The notes below the pieces were generated by a model that worked only from the letters and a program-made list of their open reading frames with translations, ran no database searches and had not been told where the DNA came from. A program made the translations under genes and the position numbers. Positions 6,551 through 12,270 of a stretch of 12,270 nucleotides of DNA are shown one piece after another; the stretch's first letter is position 1; the number at the start of each line of letters is the position of its first letter. The stretch covers positions 1 through 12,270 of the forward strand of contig CBDULQ010000103.1 in the NCBI GenBank assembly GCA_965368115.1, in the 5' to 3' direction. This DNA comes from CBDULQ01 sp965368115. GTDB lineage: Bacteria > Pseudomonadota > Gammaproteobacteria > SZUA-229.

Positions 6551-7552
6551 ATGACATCCACCGAGATTCGCCACGACTGGTCACTGGATGAAATCCGCGA
6601 CCTGTTCCAGTTACCCTTCAACGAGCTGTTATTTCAGGCGCAGACCATTCACCGCCAGCATTTCGATCCCAATGAAGTGCAGATCAGCTCGCTGCTCAGC
6701 ATCAAAACCGGCGCCTGCGCCGAAGACTGCGGCTACTGCTCGCAAAGTGCCCACCACAACACCGAGTTGGAACGGGAGCGCCTGTTGCCGCTGGACGACG
6801 TCATCGACAAGGCAAAAACCGCTCGATCCAAAGGCGCCACCCGCTTCTGCATGGGCGCCGCCTGGCGTAATCCCACCGACAAGAATCTGGACAAGGTCAT
6901 CGACATGGTGCGCGAGGTCAAGGCTCTGGGCATGGAAACCTGCGTCACCCTGGGCATGCTCACCCAGCAACAGACCGAACGCCTGAAAGACGCCGGCCTG
7001 GACTACTACAACCATAATCTCGATACCTCTCCGGAGTTTTACGGCAATGTGATCAGCACGCGCACCTTCCAGGATCGGCTGGATACCCTGCAACACGTGC
7101 GCGACAGCGGTATCAATGTATGCAGCGGCGGCATTCTCGGCATGGGCGAAACCGAAACCGATCGCGCCTCGCTGCTACGCCAGCTGGCCAATCTTCCGCA
7201 GCACCCGGAGAGCGTGCCCATCAACATGCTGGTGCAGGTGGAAGGCACTCCGCTGTACGGTGCAGACAGTGTCGATCCGATCGAATTTGTGCGCAGCATC
7301 GCGGTGGCGCGCATCCTGATGCCAAAATCCCATGTCCGCCTCAGCGCCGGTCGTCATGAAATGAGCGAGGAAACCCAGGCCCTGTGTTTCTTTGCCGGCG
7401 CTAATTCCATTTTCTACGGCGAAAAGCTGCTCACCACCGACAACTGCGACGCCGAGGACGATATGCGCCTGTTCCAGCGCCTGGGTATTCACCCCTCGCG
7501 CATCGACGACGAAGCCGAGTTCTCCGCCAGCGCCTGTAGCGGCGGCAGTTAA
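6551..7552 (+). CDS. bioB: Biotin synthase
   Basis: Radical-SAM enzyme that inserts sulfur into dethiobiotin, the last step of biotin synthesis. The 333-residue protein carries CAEDCGYC with Cys56, Cys60 and Cys63 for the [4Fe-4S] cluster. Cys100, Cys131, Cys191 and Arg263 (in VRLSAGR) match the [2Fe-2S] ligands Cys97, Cys128, Cys188 and Arg260 of E. coli with a constant offset of three. Other signatures are YYNHNLDTSPEFY, GGILGMGET and NMLVQVEGTPL. The ATG at 6551 fits the family N-terminus (IRHDWSLDEIRDLF follows); the open frame continues to 6461 but would overlap comF's promoter and start. No strong Shine-Dalgarno is present. bioF follows after 15 nt. The C-terminus is normal length with a Ser/Gly/Cys tail. 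Confidence 0.98.
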   Translation: MTSTEIRHDWSLDEIRDLFQLPFNELLFQAQTIHRQHFDPNEVQISSLLSIKTGACAEDCGYCSQSAHHNTELERERLLPLDDVIDKAKTARSKGATRFCMGAAWRNPTDKNLDKVIDMVREVKALGMETCVTLGMLTQQQTERLKDAGLDYYNHNLDTSPEFYGNVISTRTFQDRLDTLQHVRDSGINVCSGGILGMGETETDRASLLRQLANLPQHPESVPINMLVQVEGTPLYGADSVDPIEFVRSIAVARILMPKSHVRLSAGRHEMSEETQALCFFAGANSIFYGEKLLTTDNCDAEDDMRLFQRLGIHPSRIDDEAEFSASACSGGS

Positions 7553-7567
7553 TACCCGCCGGTTTCG

Positions 7568-8716
7568 ATGAAAGACCTGCGCCCGTTACTGGACCAGTTG
7601 CAGCAGGACGGGCTGTATCGACGACGCCGCATCACCGATTCGGCCCAGGGCGTGGAGCTGGTCATCGATGGCCGCCGCCTGCTCAATTTCTGCAGCAACG
7701 ACTACCTCGGGCTGGCCGCCCACCCCGCGCTCACCGAAGCCTTTATCGACGGCGCCCGCCGCTGGGGCGTGGGCAGTGGCGCCGCCCACCTGATCAACGG
7801 CCACAGCCGTATTCACCATGAACTGGAAGAAGCGCTGGCGGAATTCAGCGGTTATCCGCGAGCGCTACTGTTTTCCACCGGCTACATGGCCAACCTGGGT
7901 GTCGCCCAGGCCCTGTGCGGCCGCGGCGACGCGGTCATCGAAGACCGCCTGAACCACGCCTCCCTGCTCGATGCCGGCCTGCTCAGCGGCGCCCGCCTGC
8001 AGCGCTATGCGCACAATGACATGGCCGACCTGCAGGCCAAACTACAGGCCCGAACGAGTGGTGAAAAACTGGTGCTCAGCGACGGCGTATTCAGCATGGA
8101 CGGCGACCTGGCGCCACTAGCGGATCTGGTGGATCGCTGTAAACATCAGGATGCCTGGCTGATGATCGACGATGCCCACGGCATCGGCGTACTCGGGAAA
8201 CAGGGGCGCGGCAGTCTCGAACACCATGATCTGCAGGTGGAGGCCGTGCCCATTTACATGGCCACCCTGGGTAAGGCGCTGGGCAGCGCCGGGGCCTTCG
8301 TCGCCGGTTCCGAAGACCTGGTCGAGTACCTGATCCAGAAAGCGCGCACCTACATCTACACCACCGCGTCACCCCCGGCGGTTGCCGCCGCTACCCTGCG
8401 CAGCCTGCAACTGGTACGCGAAGAAGGCTGGCGACGTGAGCATCTGGCGCGGCTGATCCAGCGTTTTCATAGCGGTGCCAAGCAGCTCGGACTACCCCTG
8501 ATGGACTCACCAACCCCCATCCAGCCGCTGCTGGTCGGCGACAGCCAGCGCGCCAGCACAATGAGCCAGGGCTTGCTGGAACGCGGCATCCTGGTCAGCG
8601 CCATCCGCCCGCCCACGGTACCCCAGGGCACCGCCCGCCTGCGCATCACCCTGAGCGCCGCCCATGAGGAATCCCAGATCGACCGCCTGCTCGACGCCCT
8701 GCAGCAGATCATTTGA
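7568..8716 (+). CDS. bioF: 8-amino-7-oxononanoate synthase
   Basis: PLP enzyme that condenses L-alanine with pimeloyl-ACP/CoA to form KAPA, the first step of biotin ring assembly. The 382-residue chain has FCSNDYLGLAAHP near residue 41, GSGAAHLINGHSRIHHELE (69-87), LFSTGYMANLG, DRLNHASLLDG-like sequence near 127, and DDAHGIGVLG (201-210). The PLP lysine is Lys236 in TLGKALGSAG, the same number as in E. coli BioF. All expected catalytic features are present and the length is typical. It lies 15 nt after bioB, with no good Shine-Dalgarno, so it is probably translated from the same message. The usual next genes in gammaproteobacteria (bioH, bioC, bioD) do not follow; hemN does. Confidence 0.97.
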   Translation: MKDLRPLLDQLQQDGLYRRRRITDSAQGVELVIDGRRLLNFCSNDYLGLAAHPALTEAFIDGARRWGVGSGAAHLINGHSRIHHELEEALAEFSGYPRALLFSTGYMANLGVAQALCGRGDAVIEDRLNHASLLDAGLLSGARLQRYAHNDMADLQAKLQARTSGEKLVLSDGVFSMDGDLAPLADLVDRCKHQDAWLMIDDAHGIGVLGKQGRGSLEHHDLQVEAVPIYMATLGKALGSAGAFVAGSEDLVEYLIQKARTYIYTTASPPAVAAATLRSLQLVREEGWRREHLARLIQRFHSGAKQLGLPLMDSPTPIQPLLVGDSQRASTMSQGLLERGILVSAIRPPTVPQGTARLRITLSAAHEESQIDRLLDALQQII

Positions 8717-8787
8717 TGTATGTGGACATTTGCCGCCCCGGCTTTGGGGTAGAATGGTTTTATCGTTTCACAACCCCCTGATTTCCC

Positions 8788-10170
8788 ATGCCACACATTA
8801 CCTTCGATCTGGAGCTGATCAAGCGCTACGATACCGCCGGACCGCGCTACACCTCCTATCCCACTGCAGTCCAGTTCAGCGAGGACTACACTGAGGACGA
8901 CTACCGGCGCAATATCGAGCTGTCCAACCAGTCGAATCGCGATCTGTCGCTATATTTTCACCTGCCGTTCTGTGACACCATCTGTTACTACTGCGCCTGC
9001 AACAAAATCATCACCAAGGATCGCAGCAAGGCCGACCCTTACCTGCAACACCTGCATAAGGAAATCGCCATGCAGGGTGCATTGTTCGACAAATCGCGCA
9101 AGGTGAATCAGCTGCACTGGGGCGGCGGCACACCGACCTTCATCAGCCACGAACAGATGCGCGAACTGATGGACGTCACTCGCACACATTTCAATCTGCA
9201 TGATGACGACAGCGGCGAATACTCCATCGAGATCGATCCCCGTGAAGTCACTGCCGACAGTATCGCCCTGTTACGCGACATCGGTTTCAATCGCATGAGC
9301 CTGGGTGTGCAGGACTTCAATCCGGAAGTCCAGCAGGCCGTCAATCGTATTCAGAGCGAACAACAGACACTGGGCGCCTTGCAGGCGGCTCGCGAACAGG
9401 GTTTCAAATCGATCAGCGTGGACCTGATTTACGGCCTGCCGCTGCAAACCGTGGACAGCTTCGGCAAAACCCTGCAACGCATTATCGATATCAGCCCGGA
9501 CCGGATTTCCGTGTTCAATTACGCGCACCTGCCACAGCTGTTCAAACCACAGCGCCGCATCAACGAAGACGAGCTACCCTCCGCGGCGATGAAGCTGGAC
9601 ATTCTCAAGGCCACCATCGAACAACTGAACGATGCGGGCTATGTGTACATCGGCATGGACCATTTCGCCAAACCTGACGACGAACTCACCATTGCCCAGC
9701 AACAGGGCAAGCTGTATCGTAATTTCCAGGGCTATGCAACGCATGCCGACTGCGACCTGGTCGGCCTGGGTATCACTTCCATCGGCACCGTCGGCCGCAG
9801 CTTCGCGCAGAACGTCAAAACCATGGACGAGTACATCGAACGCATTGACAATGATCAGCTGGCGGTATTCCGCGGCGTCGAAATCGACGATGACGACATC
9901 ATCCGTCGCCAGGTGATCATGCAACTGATCTGTCATTTCAAACTGAACATGAAGACTTTCGCCAACGACAATAACATCGACTTCAACAGTTACTTTGCCG
10001 ACGAACTGAAACGCCTGCAAGCGATGCGCGACGACGGCCTGATCGAGCTCAGCGACGAGATGATCGAAGTCACCGACAAGGGCCGTTTACTGATTCGTAA
10101 CATCTGTATGGTTTTCGATCGTTACCTGAAGAACCCACCGAAAACCCAACGTTTTTCCAAAGCGATCTAG
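8788..10170 (+). CDS. hemN: Oxygen-independent coproporphyrinogen III oxidase
   Basis: Radical-SAM enzyme that decarboxylates coproporphyrinogen III to protoporphyrinogen IX without oxygen, allowing haem synthesis under anoxia. It has 460 residues (E. coli 457). The cluster motif CDTICYYCAC places Cys62, Cys66, Cys69 and Cys71 at the same positions as in E. coli HemN. The N-terminal segment with YTSYPTAVQF and the C-terminal domain (FKLNMKTF, LIELSDEMIEVTDKGR) distinguish true HemN from the HemW haem chaperone. HWGGGTPTF (110-118) and YSIEIDPREV are also present. The gap after bioF is 71 nt, enough for its own promoter. A TAGAAT at 8750-8755 is a -10 candidate, but no well-spaced -35 is seen, nor a full FNR site. 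No Shine-Dalgarno is evident. The YbaK-type gene follows after 10 nt. Confidence 0.97.
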   Translation: MPHITFDLELIKRYDTAGPRYTSYPTAVQFSEDYTEDDYRRNIELSNQSNRDLSLYFHLPFCDTICYYCACNKIITKDRSKADPYLQHLHKEIAMQGALFDKSRKVNQLHWGGGTPTFISHEQMRELMDVTRTHFNLHDDDSGEYSIEIDPREVTADSIALLRDIGFNRMSLGVQDFNPEVQQAVNRIQSEQQTLGALQAAREQGFKSISVDLIYGLPLQTVDSFGKTLQRIIDISPDRISVFNYAHLPQLFKPQRRINEDELPSAAMKLDILKATIEQLNDAGYVYIGMDHFAKPDDELTIAQQQGKLYRNFQGYATHADCDLVGLGITSIGTVGRSFAQNVKTMDEYIERIDNDQLAVFRGVEIDDDDIIRRQVIMQLICHFKLNMKTFANDNNIDFNSYFADELKRLQAMRDDGLIELSDEMIEVTDKGRLLIRNICMVFDRYLKNPPKTQRFSKAI

Positions 10171-10180
10171 GAATCTTTTC

Positions 10181-10642
10181 ATGCCGTCACAAAAACTGAA
10201 AAACTTTCTCGATGAAAACGATATCAAATACGTATCGATCAAACATTCACTCGCTTTTACTGCAGTGGATATTGCCAAAAGCGCACACCTTCCGAGCCGG
10301 GAAATGGCGAAAACGGTGATCGTAAAAATCGACGGCAAACTGTGCATGGTCGTAGTGCCGGCCAACTATAAGGTCAACCTGGAACTACTCCAGCAAGCGC
10401 TGGGTTCGAATCAGGTTCAACTCGCTGAGGAAGTCGAATTTTTCAAGGCGTTTCCGGACTGTGAAGTCGGCGCCATGCCGCCATTCGGCAATTTGTATGA
10501 AATGGAAGTCTATGTGGCCGAAAGTTTGACCGAAGACGAAAAAATCGCCTTTAACGCGGGCACGCATTCAGAAGTGATGCAAATGGACTATAAAGACTAT
10601 GAATACCTGGTAAAACCCAAATTCATTATTCTTTCGAACTAA
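10181..10642 (+). CDS. YbaK/aminoacyl-tRNA editing domain protein
   Basis: A 153-residue protein made of a single YbaK/ProX-type domain, the fold of the prolyl-tRNA synthetase editing insert. Family members are free-standing deacylases that clear mischarged tRNAs such as Cys-tRNA(Pro) or Ala-tRNA(Pro). Visible signatures are HSLAFTAVDIA (22-32), the conserved Lys44 in EMAKTVIVK, and GAMPPFG at 97-103, which shapes the substrate pocket. The sequence does not tell which tRNA is edited, so no gene symbol is given. An AGGA overlapping the hemN stop region sits 8 nt before the ATG, and only 10 nt separate the genes, so co-transcription with hemN is likely. This coupling has no obvious metabolic logic. 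Confidence 0.9.
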   Translation: MPSQKLKNFLDENDIKYVSIKHSLAFTAVDIAKSAHLPSREMAKTVIVKIDGKLCMVVVPANYKVNLELLQQALGSNQVQLAEEVEFFKAFPDCEVGAMPPFGNLYEMEVYVAESLTEDEKIAFNAGTHSEVMQMDYKDYEYLVKPKFIILSN

Positions 10643-10659
10643 GCCATCGAATCAGGATC

Positions 10660-10851
10660 ATGACCCAGACACGCGACAACGACCCCGAACAGACGCCTGA
10701 GCGCATCGAACGCACTTATAACATCGGCGACCGCTGGTATTTTGAATTACGCGGCGGCGGCCAGATGGGCCCGTTCGACAGCAAGGACGAAATGGAGAAA
10801 GCGCTGCAGGAATTCATTGCCCTGCATCAGGAAATCAAGCAAAAGCAGTAA
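10660..10851 (+). CDS. Small conserved-looking protein, DUF6316-like
   Basis: A 63-residue acidic-to-neutral cytoplasmic protein without signal peptide or membrane segment. It has a charged N-terminus (residues 1-22), then a compact RWYFELRGGGQMGPFDSKDE block (25-44), then a helix-like EMEKALQEFIALHQEIKQKQ tail. The WYF...G...GPF...E..AL pattern resembles, from memory, the DUF6316 small-protein family of gammaproteobacteria; this match is tentative and its function is unknown. An AGGA lies just 2 nt before the ATG, closer than usual. Codon use and the 17-nt spacing after the YbaK-type gene fit a last gene of the hemN unit. Its stop is only 5 nt from the stop of the convergent phosphoesterase gene. 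Confidence 0.8.
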   Translation: MTQTRDNDPEQTPERIERTYNIGDRWYFELRGGGQMGPFDSKDEMEKALQEFIALHQEIKQKQ

Positions 10852-10856
10852 ACCAC

Positions 10857-11678
10857 TCAGGCCGCTGCAGTCGCCGGAATTTCCACCTCCCCGTTCAGGC
10901 CACAGACTTTCATCGTCTTGCGTTGATCCGCCCAGTGCAGGATCTCCAGCCAGCCTTCGTGCGACTCAACCACTGCGGTGCAGTTTTCCACCCAGTCACC
11001 ATCGTTACAATACAGCACACCCTCGTTCATACTCAGATCTGCATGATGAATATGTCCACATATGACACCGTCCATATCCAGGCGACGTGCTTCTTCGGTC
11101 GCGGCCTGCTCGAAGTTGTCGATATGCTGGCGCGCTTTTTTCACCCGCGTCTTGATATAAGACGACAGAGACCAATAGGGTCGACCGAATAAACGGCGGC
11201 CAATGTTCACCCAGCGATTGAGTCGGATCAGAAACTCGTAACTCACATCGCCCACCAGCGACAGCAGGCGACCGCAATGAATCAGATGATCGAACTCGTC
11301 ACCATGCAGCATCAGAAAACGACGACCATCGGCGGTTTCATGCACGAAACGGCGATGCAGCTCCACGTTGCCGAACAGGCTGCCGCAATACTTACGGAAA
11401 TCTTCGTCGTGATTACCCGGCACATAAACCACTCGGGTACCAGTGCGCGCTTTTTCCAGCAGCAGATTAATCACATTACTGTGCGCCTGGCTCCAGTAAC
11501 GATTACGTTTGTAGGACCAGATATCGATGATGTCACCGACCAGATAAAGATTATCGCAACGGGTCGAGCTGAGAAAATCGAGCAGGTACTCGGCCTTGCA
11601 TTCCTTACTCCCCAGATGTACATCGGATATCCAGATGGATCGATAATACAGCGGCTTCATTCGAGTGACTGTGTTCAT
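10857..11678 (-). CDS. LpxH-like metallophosphoesterase (UDP-2,3-diacylglucosamine diphosphatase family)
   Basis: A 273-residue calcineurin-like phosphoesterase. The dimetal motifs are in order: Asp19/His21 in SDVHLG, Asp49 in GDIIDIW, Asn89/His90 in GNHD, His125 in HGDEFD, and His209/His211 in CGHIHH. The IWISDVHLG and LYLVGDIIDIW signatures place it in the family annotated as UDP-2,3-diacylglucosamine diphosphatases, which cleave UDP-diacylglucosamine to lipid X in lipid A synthesis. It is longer than E. coli LpxH (240 residues) and belongs to the LpxH-like branch, so activity on that substrate is inferred rather than seen. There is no signal peptide, consistent with a cytoplasmic, membrane-associated enzyme. 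The ATG has AGGGTG 7 nt upstream; an in-frame Met7 is an alternative. It converges tail-to-tail on the small protein gene and is divergent from the chalcone isomerase-like gene. Confidence 0.92.
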   Translation of the reverse strand: MNTVTRMKPLYYRSIWISDVHLGSKECKAEYLLDFLSSTRCDNLYLVGDIIDIWSYKRNRYWSQAHSNVINLLLEKARTGTRVVYVPGNHDEDFRKYCGSLFGNVELHRRFVHETADGRRFLMLHGDEFDHLIHCGRLLSLVGDVSYEFLIRLNRWVNIGRRLFGRPYWSLSSYIKTRVKKARQHIDNFEQAATEEARRLDMDGVICGHIHHADLSMNEGVLYCNDGDWVENCTAVVESHEGWLEILHWADQRKTMKVCGLNGEVEIPATAAA

Positions 11679-11708
11679 GGCAATTCACCCTGTTGATTCG
11701 CTGCACAG

Positions 11709-11728
11709 TGTTACCCGCGGGTGTAACA
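11709..11728. repeat. Inverted repeat TGTTAC-N8-GTAACA
   Basis: Six-bp perfect arms (11709-11714 and 11723-11728) flank an 8-nt GC-rich centre that contains CCGCGG. It lies about 30 nt upstream of the phosphoesterase ATG in the divergent interval. It could be an operator or a leader hairpin. Confidence 0.5.
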
Positions 11729-11751
11729 GTTCGGCGAATTTTCAACGAAAT

Positions 11752-11784
11752 TTTCATGACAGATTCCAGCAAAAAATCATGAAA
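11752..11784. repeat. Inverted repeat TTTCATGA-N17-TCATGAAA
   Basis: Two perfect 8-bp arms (11752-11759 and 11777-11784) are separated by 17 nt in the middle of the 180-nt gap between the phosphoesterase and chalcone isomerase-like genes. There is no T-tract directly after either arm, so it is not a terminator. A paired regulator-binding site is possible. I found no convincing -35/-10 pair for either gene in this gap. Confidence 0.5.
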
Positions 11785-11858
11785 TCAGGGGGATTCTTAA
11801 TCAGTTTGTTACATAAGGCCGTTATTATTCATACAAGTTAAACAAACGGTCTTCTGCA

Positions 11859-12270
11859 ATGAACATCGTTAGCCTCATGCAAAATTCTCCGCGAACTTTT
11901 TTGCTGGCCCTCTGCCTGAGCATGTTGCCGTTTAATTCATCGGCCATGACGTTGGCCGGCCTGGAACTGCCGCAACAGATTCATATCACCCCGCAACAAA
12001 CCCTGCAGCTGAACGGCGCCGGTGTGCGTACCAAGTTCATATACGATATTTATGTTGCTGCGCTGTATCTGGAACACACCAGCAGCGACAGCCGGCAGAT
12101 TCTGAACAACGACGGCGCCAAGCGCATCGCTCTGCATTTCATTTACCACGAAGTCAGCGCGGAAAAACTGCTGGAAGGCTGGAATGACGGATTCCGGCTC
12201 AACAACACCCGGCAACAACTGCAACAGCTGCAACAACGCTTCGAACAATCGCAACATCTGTTTCGCACCG
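11859..12270 (+). CDS. Chalcone isomerase-like periplasmic protein, C-terminus cut by window edge
   Basis: The reading frame stays open for 137 codons to the right edge. The N-terminus is a signal peptide: a polar start, a hydrophobic core (FLLALCLSMLPF, about 15-26) and probable cleavage after SSA near residue 30. The mature part contains LAGLELPQQI, LQLNGAGVRTKFIYDIYVAALYL and ALHFIYHEVSAEKLLEGWNDGF, which is the bacterial chalcone isomerase-like fold (the YVAALYL and fatty-acid-binding-like beta sheet). These secreted proteins have no proven flavonoid role, and binding of a small lipid-like ligand is only suggested by fold. A Gln-rich stretch follows (TRQQLQQLQQRFEQSQ). I chose the ATG at 11859; a second in-frame ATG at 11877 is possible, and neither has a clear Shine-Dalgarno. 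Confidence 0.85.
   Translation, partial: MNIVSLMQNSPRTFLLALCLSMLPFNSSAMTLAGLELPQQIHITPQQTLQLNGAGVRTKFIYDIYVAALYLEHTSSDSRQILNNDGAKRIALHFIYHEVSAEKLLEGWNDGFRLNNTRQQLQQLQQRFEQSQHLFRT

Noticed and set aside
6475..6621. N-terminal 49-residue extension of comF
   Set aside because: It covers the bioB start and both predicted promoters, and the ATG at 6474 gives the family N-terminus with a ribosome-binding site.
8713..8726. FNR-like site upstream of hemN
   Set aside because: Only one half-site (TTGAT, 8713-8717) is present, and it overlaps the bioF stop; the second half reads GTGGA rather than ATCAA.
1..12270. A new defence, mobile or biosynthetic system
   Set aside because: All but the small DUF genes belong to known housekeeping families. 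No transposase, integrase, repeat array, tRNA boundary or sharp compositional break is visible.

Overview
The window looks like ordinary core chromosome from a Gammaproteobacterium. UbiA and glutathione reductase point to a ubiquinone-using, glutathione-containing Gram-negative. The divergent comF | bioBF arrangement resembles what is seen in many gammaproteobacteria such as Pseudomonas. Several proteins (GR, BioB, BioF, HemN) match E. coli active-site numbering almost residue for residue. I cannot name the genus; a Chromatiales-like or other environmental gammaproteobacterium is a guess. I see no tRNA or rRNA gene, CRISPR array, insertion sequence, phage gene or toxin/defence cassette.

Layout. 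(1) Positions 1-2463, minus strand: a probable three-gene unit of glutathione reductase (gor), a gamma-class carbonic anhydrase-like hexapeptide protein, and a secreted DUF2914 protein cut off by the left edge. (2) Positions 2538-3782, plus strand: ubiA (ubiquinone biosynthesis), then a cold-shock protein. A strong bidirectional hairpin terminator at 3792-3823 separates these from the next block. (3) Positions 3847-6474, minus strand: a probable unit of comF-like phosphoribosyltransferase, a six-TM GGDEF diguanylate cyclase and a hemolysin III/PAQR-family membrane protein. (4) Positions 6551-10851, plus strand: bioB and bioF (last and first steps of biotin ring assembly), then hemN (anaerobic haem synthesis), a YbaK-type tRNA-editing domain protein and a 63-residue small protein. 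(5) Position 10857-11678, minus strand: an LpxH-like metallophosphoesterase converging on the small protein with a 5-nt gap. (6) Position 11859 to the right edge, plus strand: a secreted chalcone isomerase-like protein, truncated by the window.

Three divergent gene pairs mark regulatory intervals: gor/ubiA, comF/bioB, and the phosphoesterase/chalcone isomerase-like pair. The last holds two inverted repeats. The genes are mostly independent housekeeping functions: redox and cofactor metabolism (Gor, UbiA, BioB/F, HemN), envelope (LpxH-like), signalling (GGDEF) and RNA/translation quality (Csp, YbaK). The points most worth a second look are the short bio cluster, the inverted repeats in the last intergenic region, the comF-GGDEF-hlyIII grouping and the uncharacterised small proteins. 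None amounts to strong evidence for a new system.
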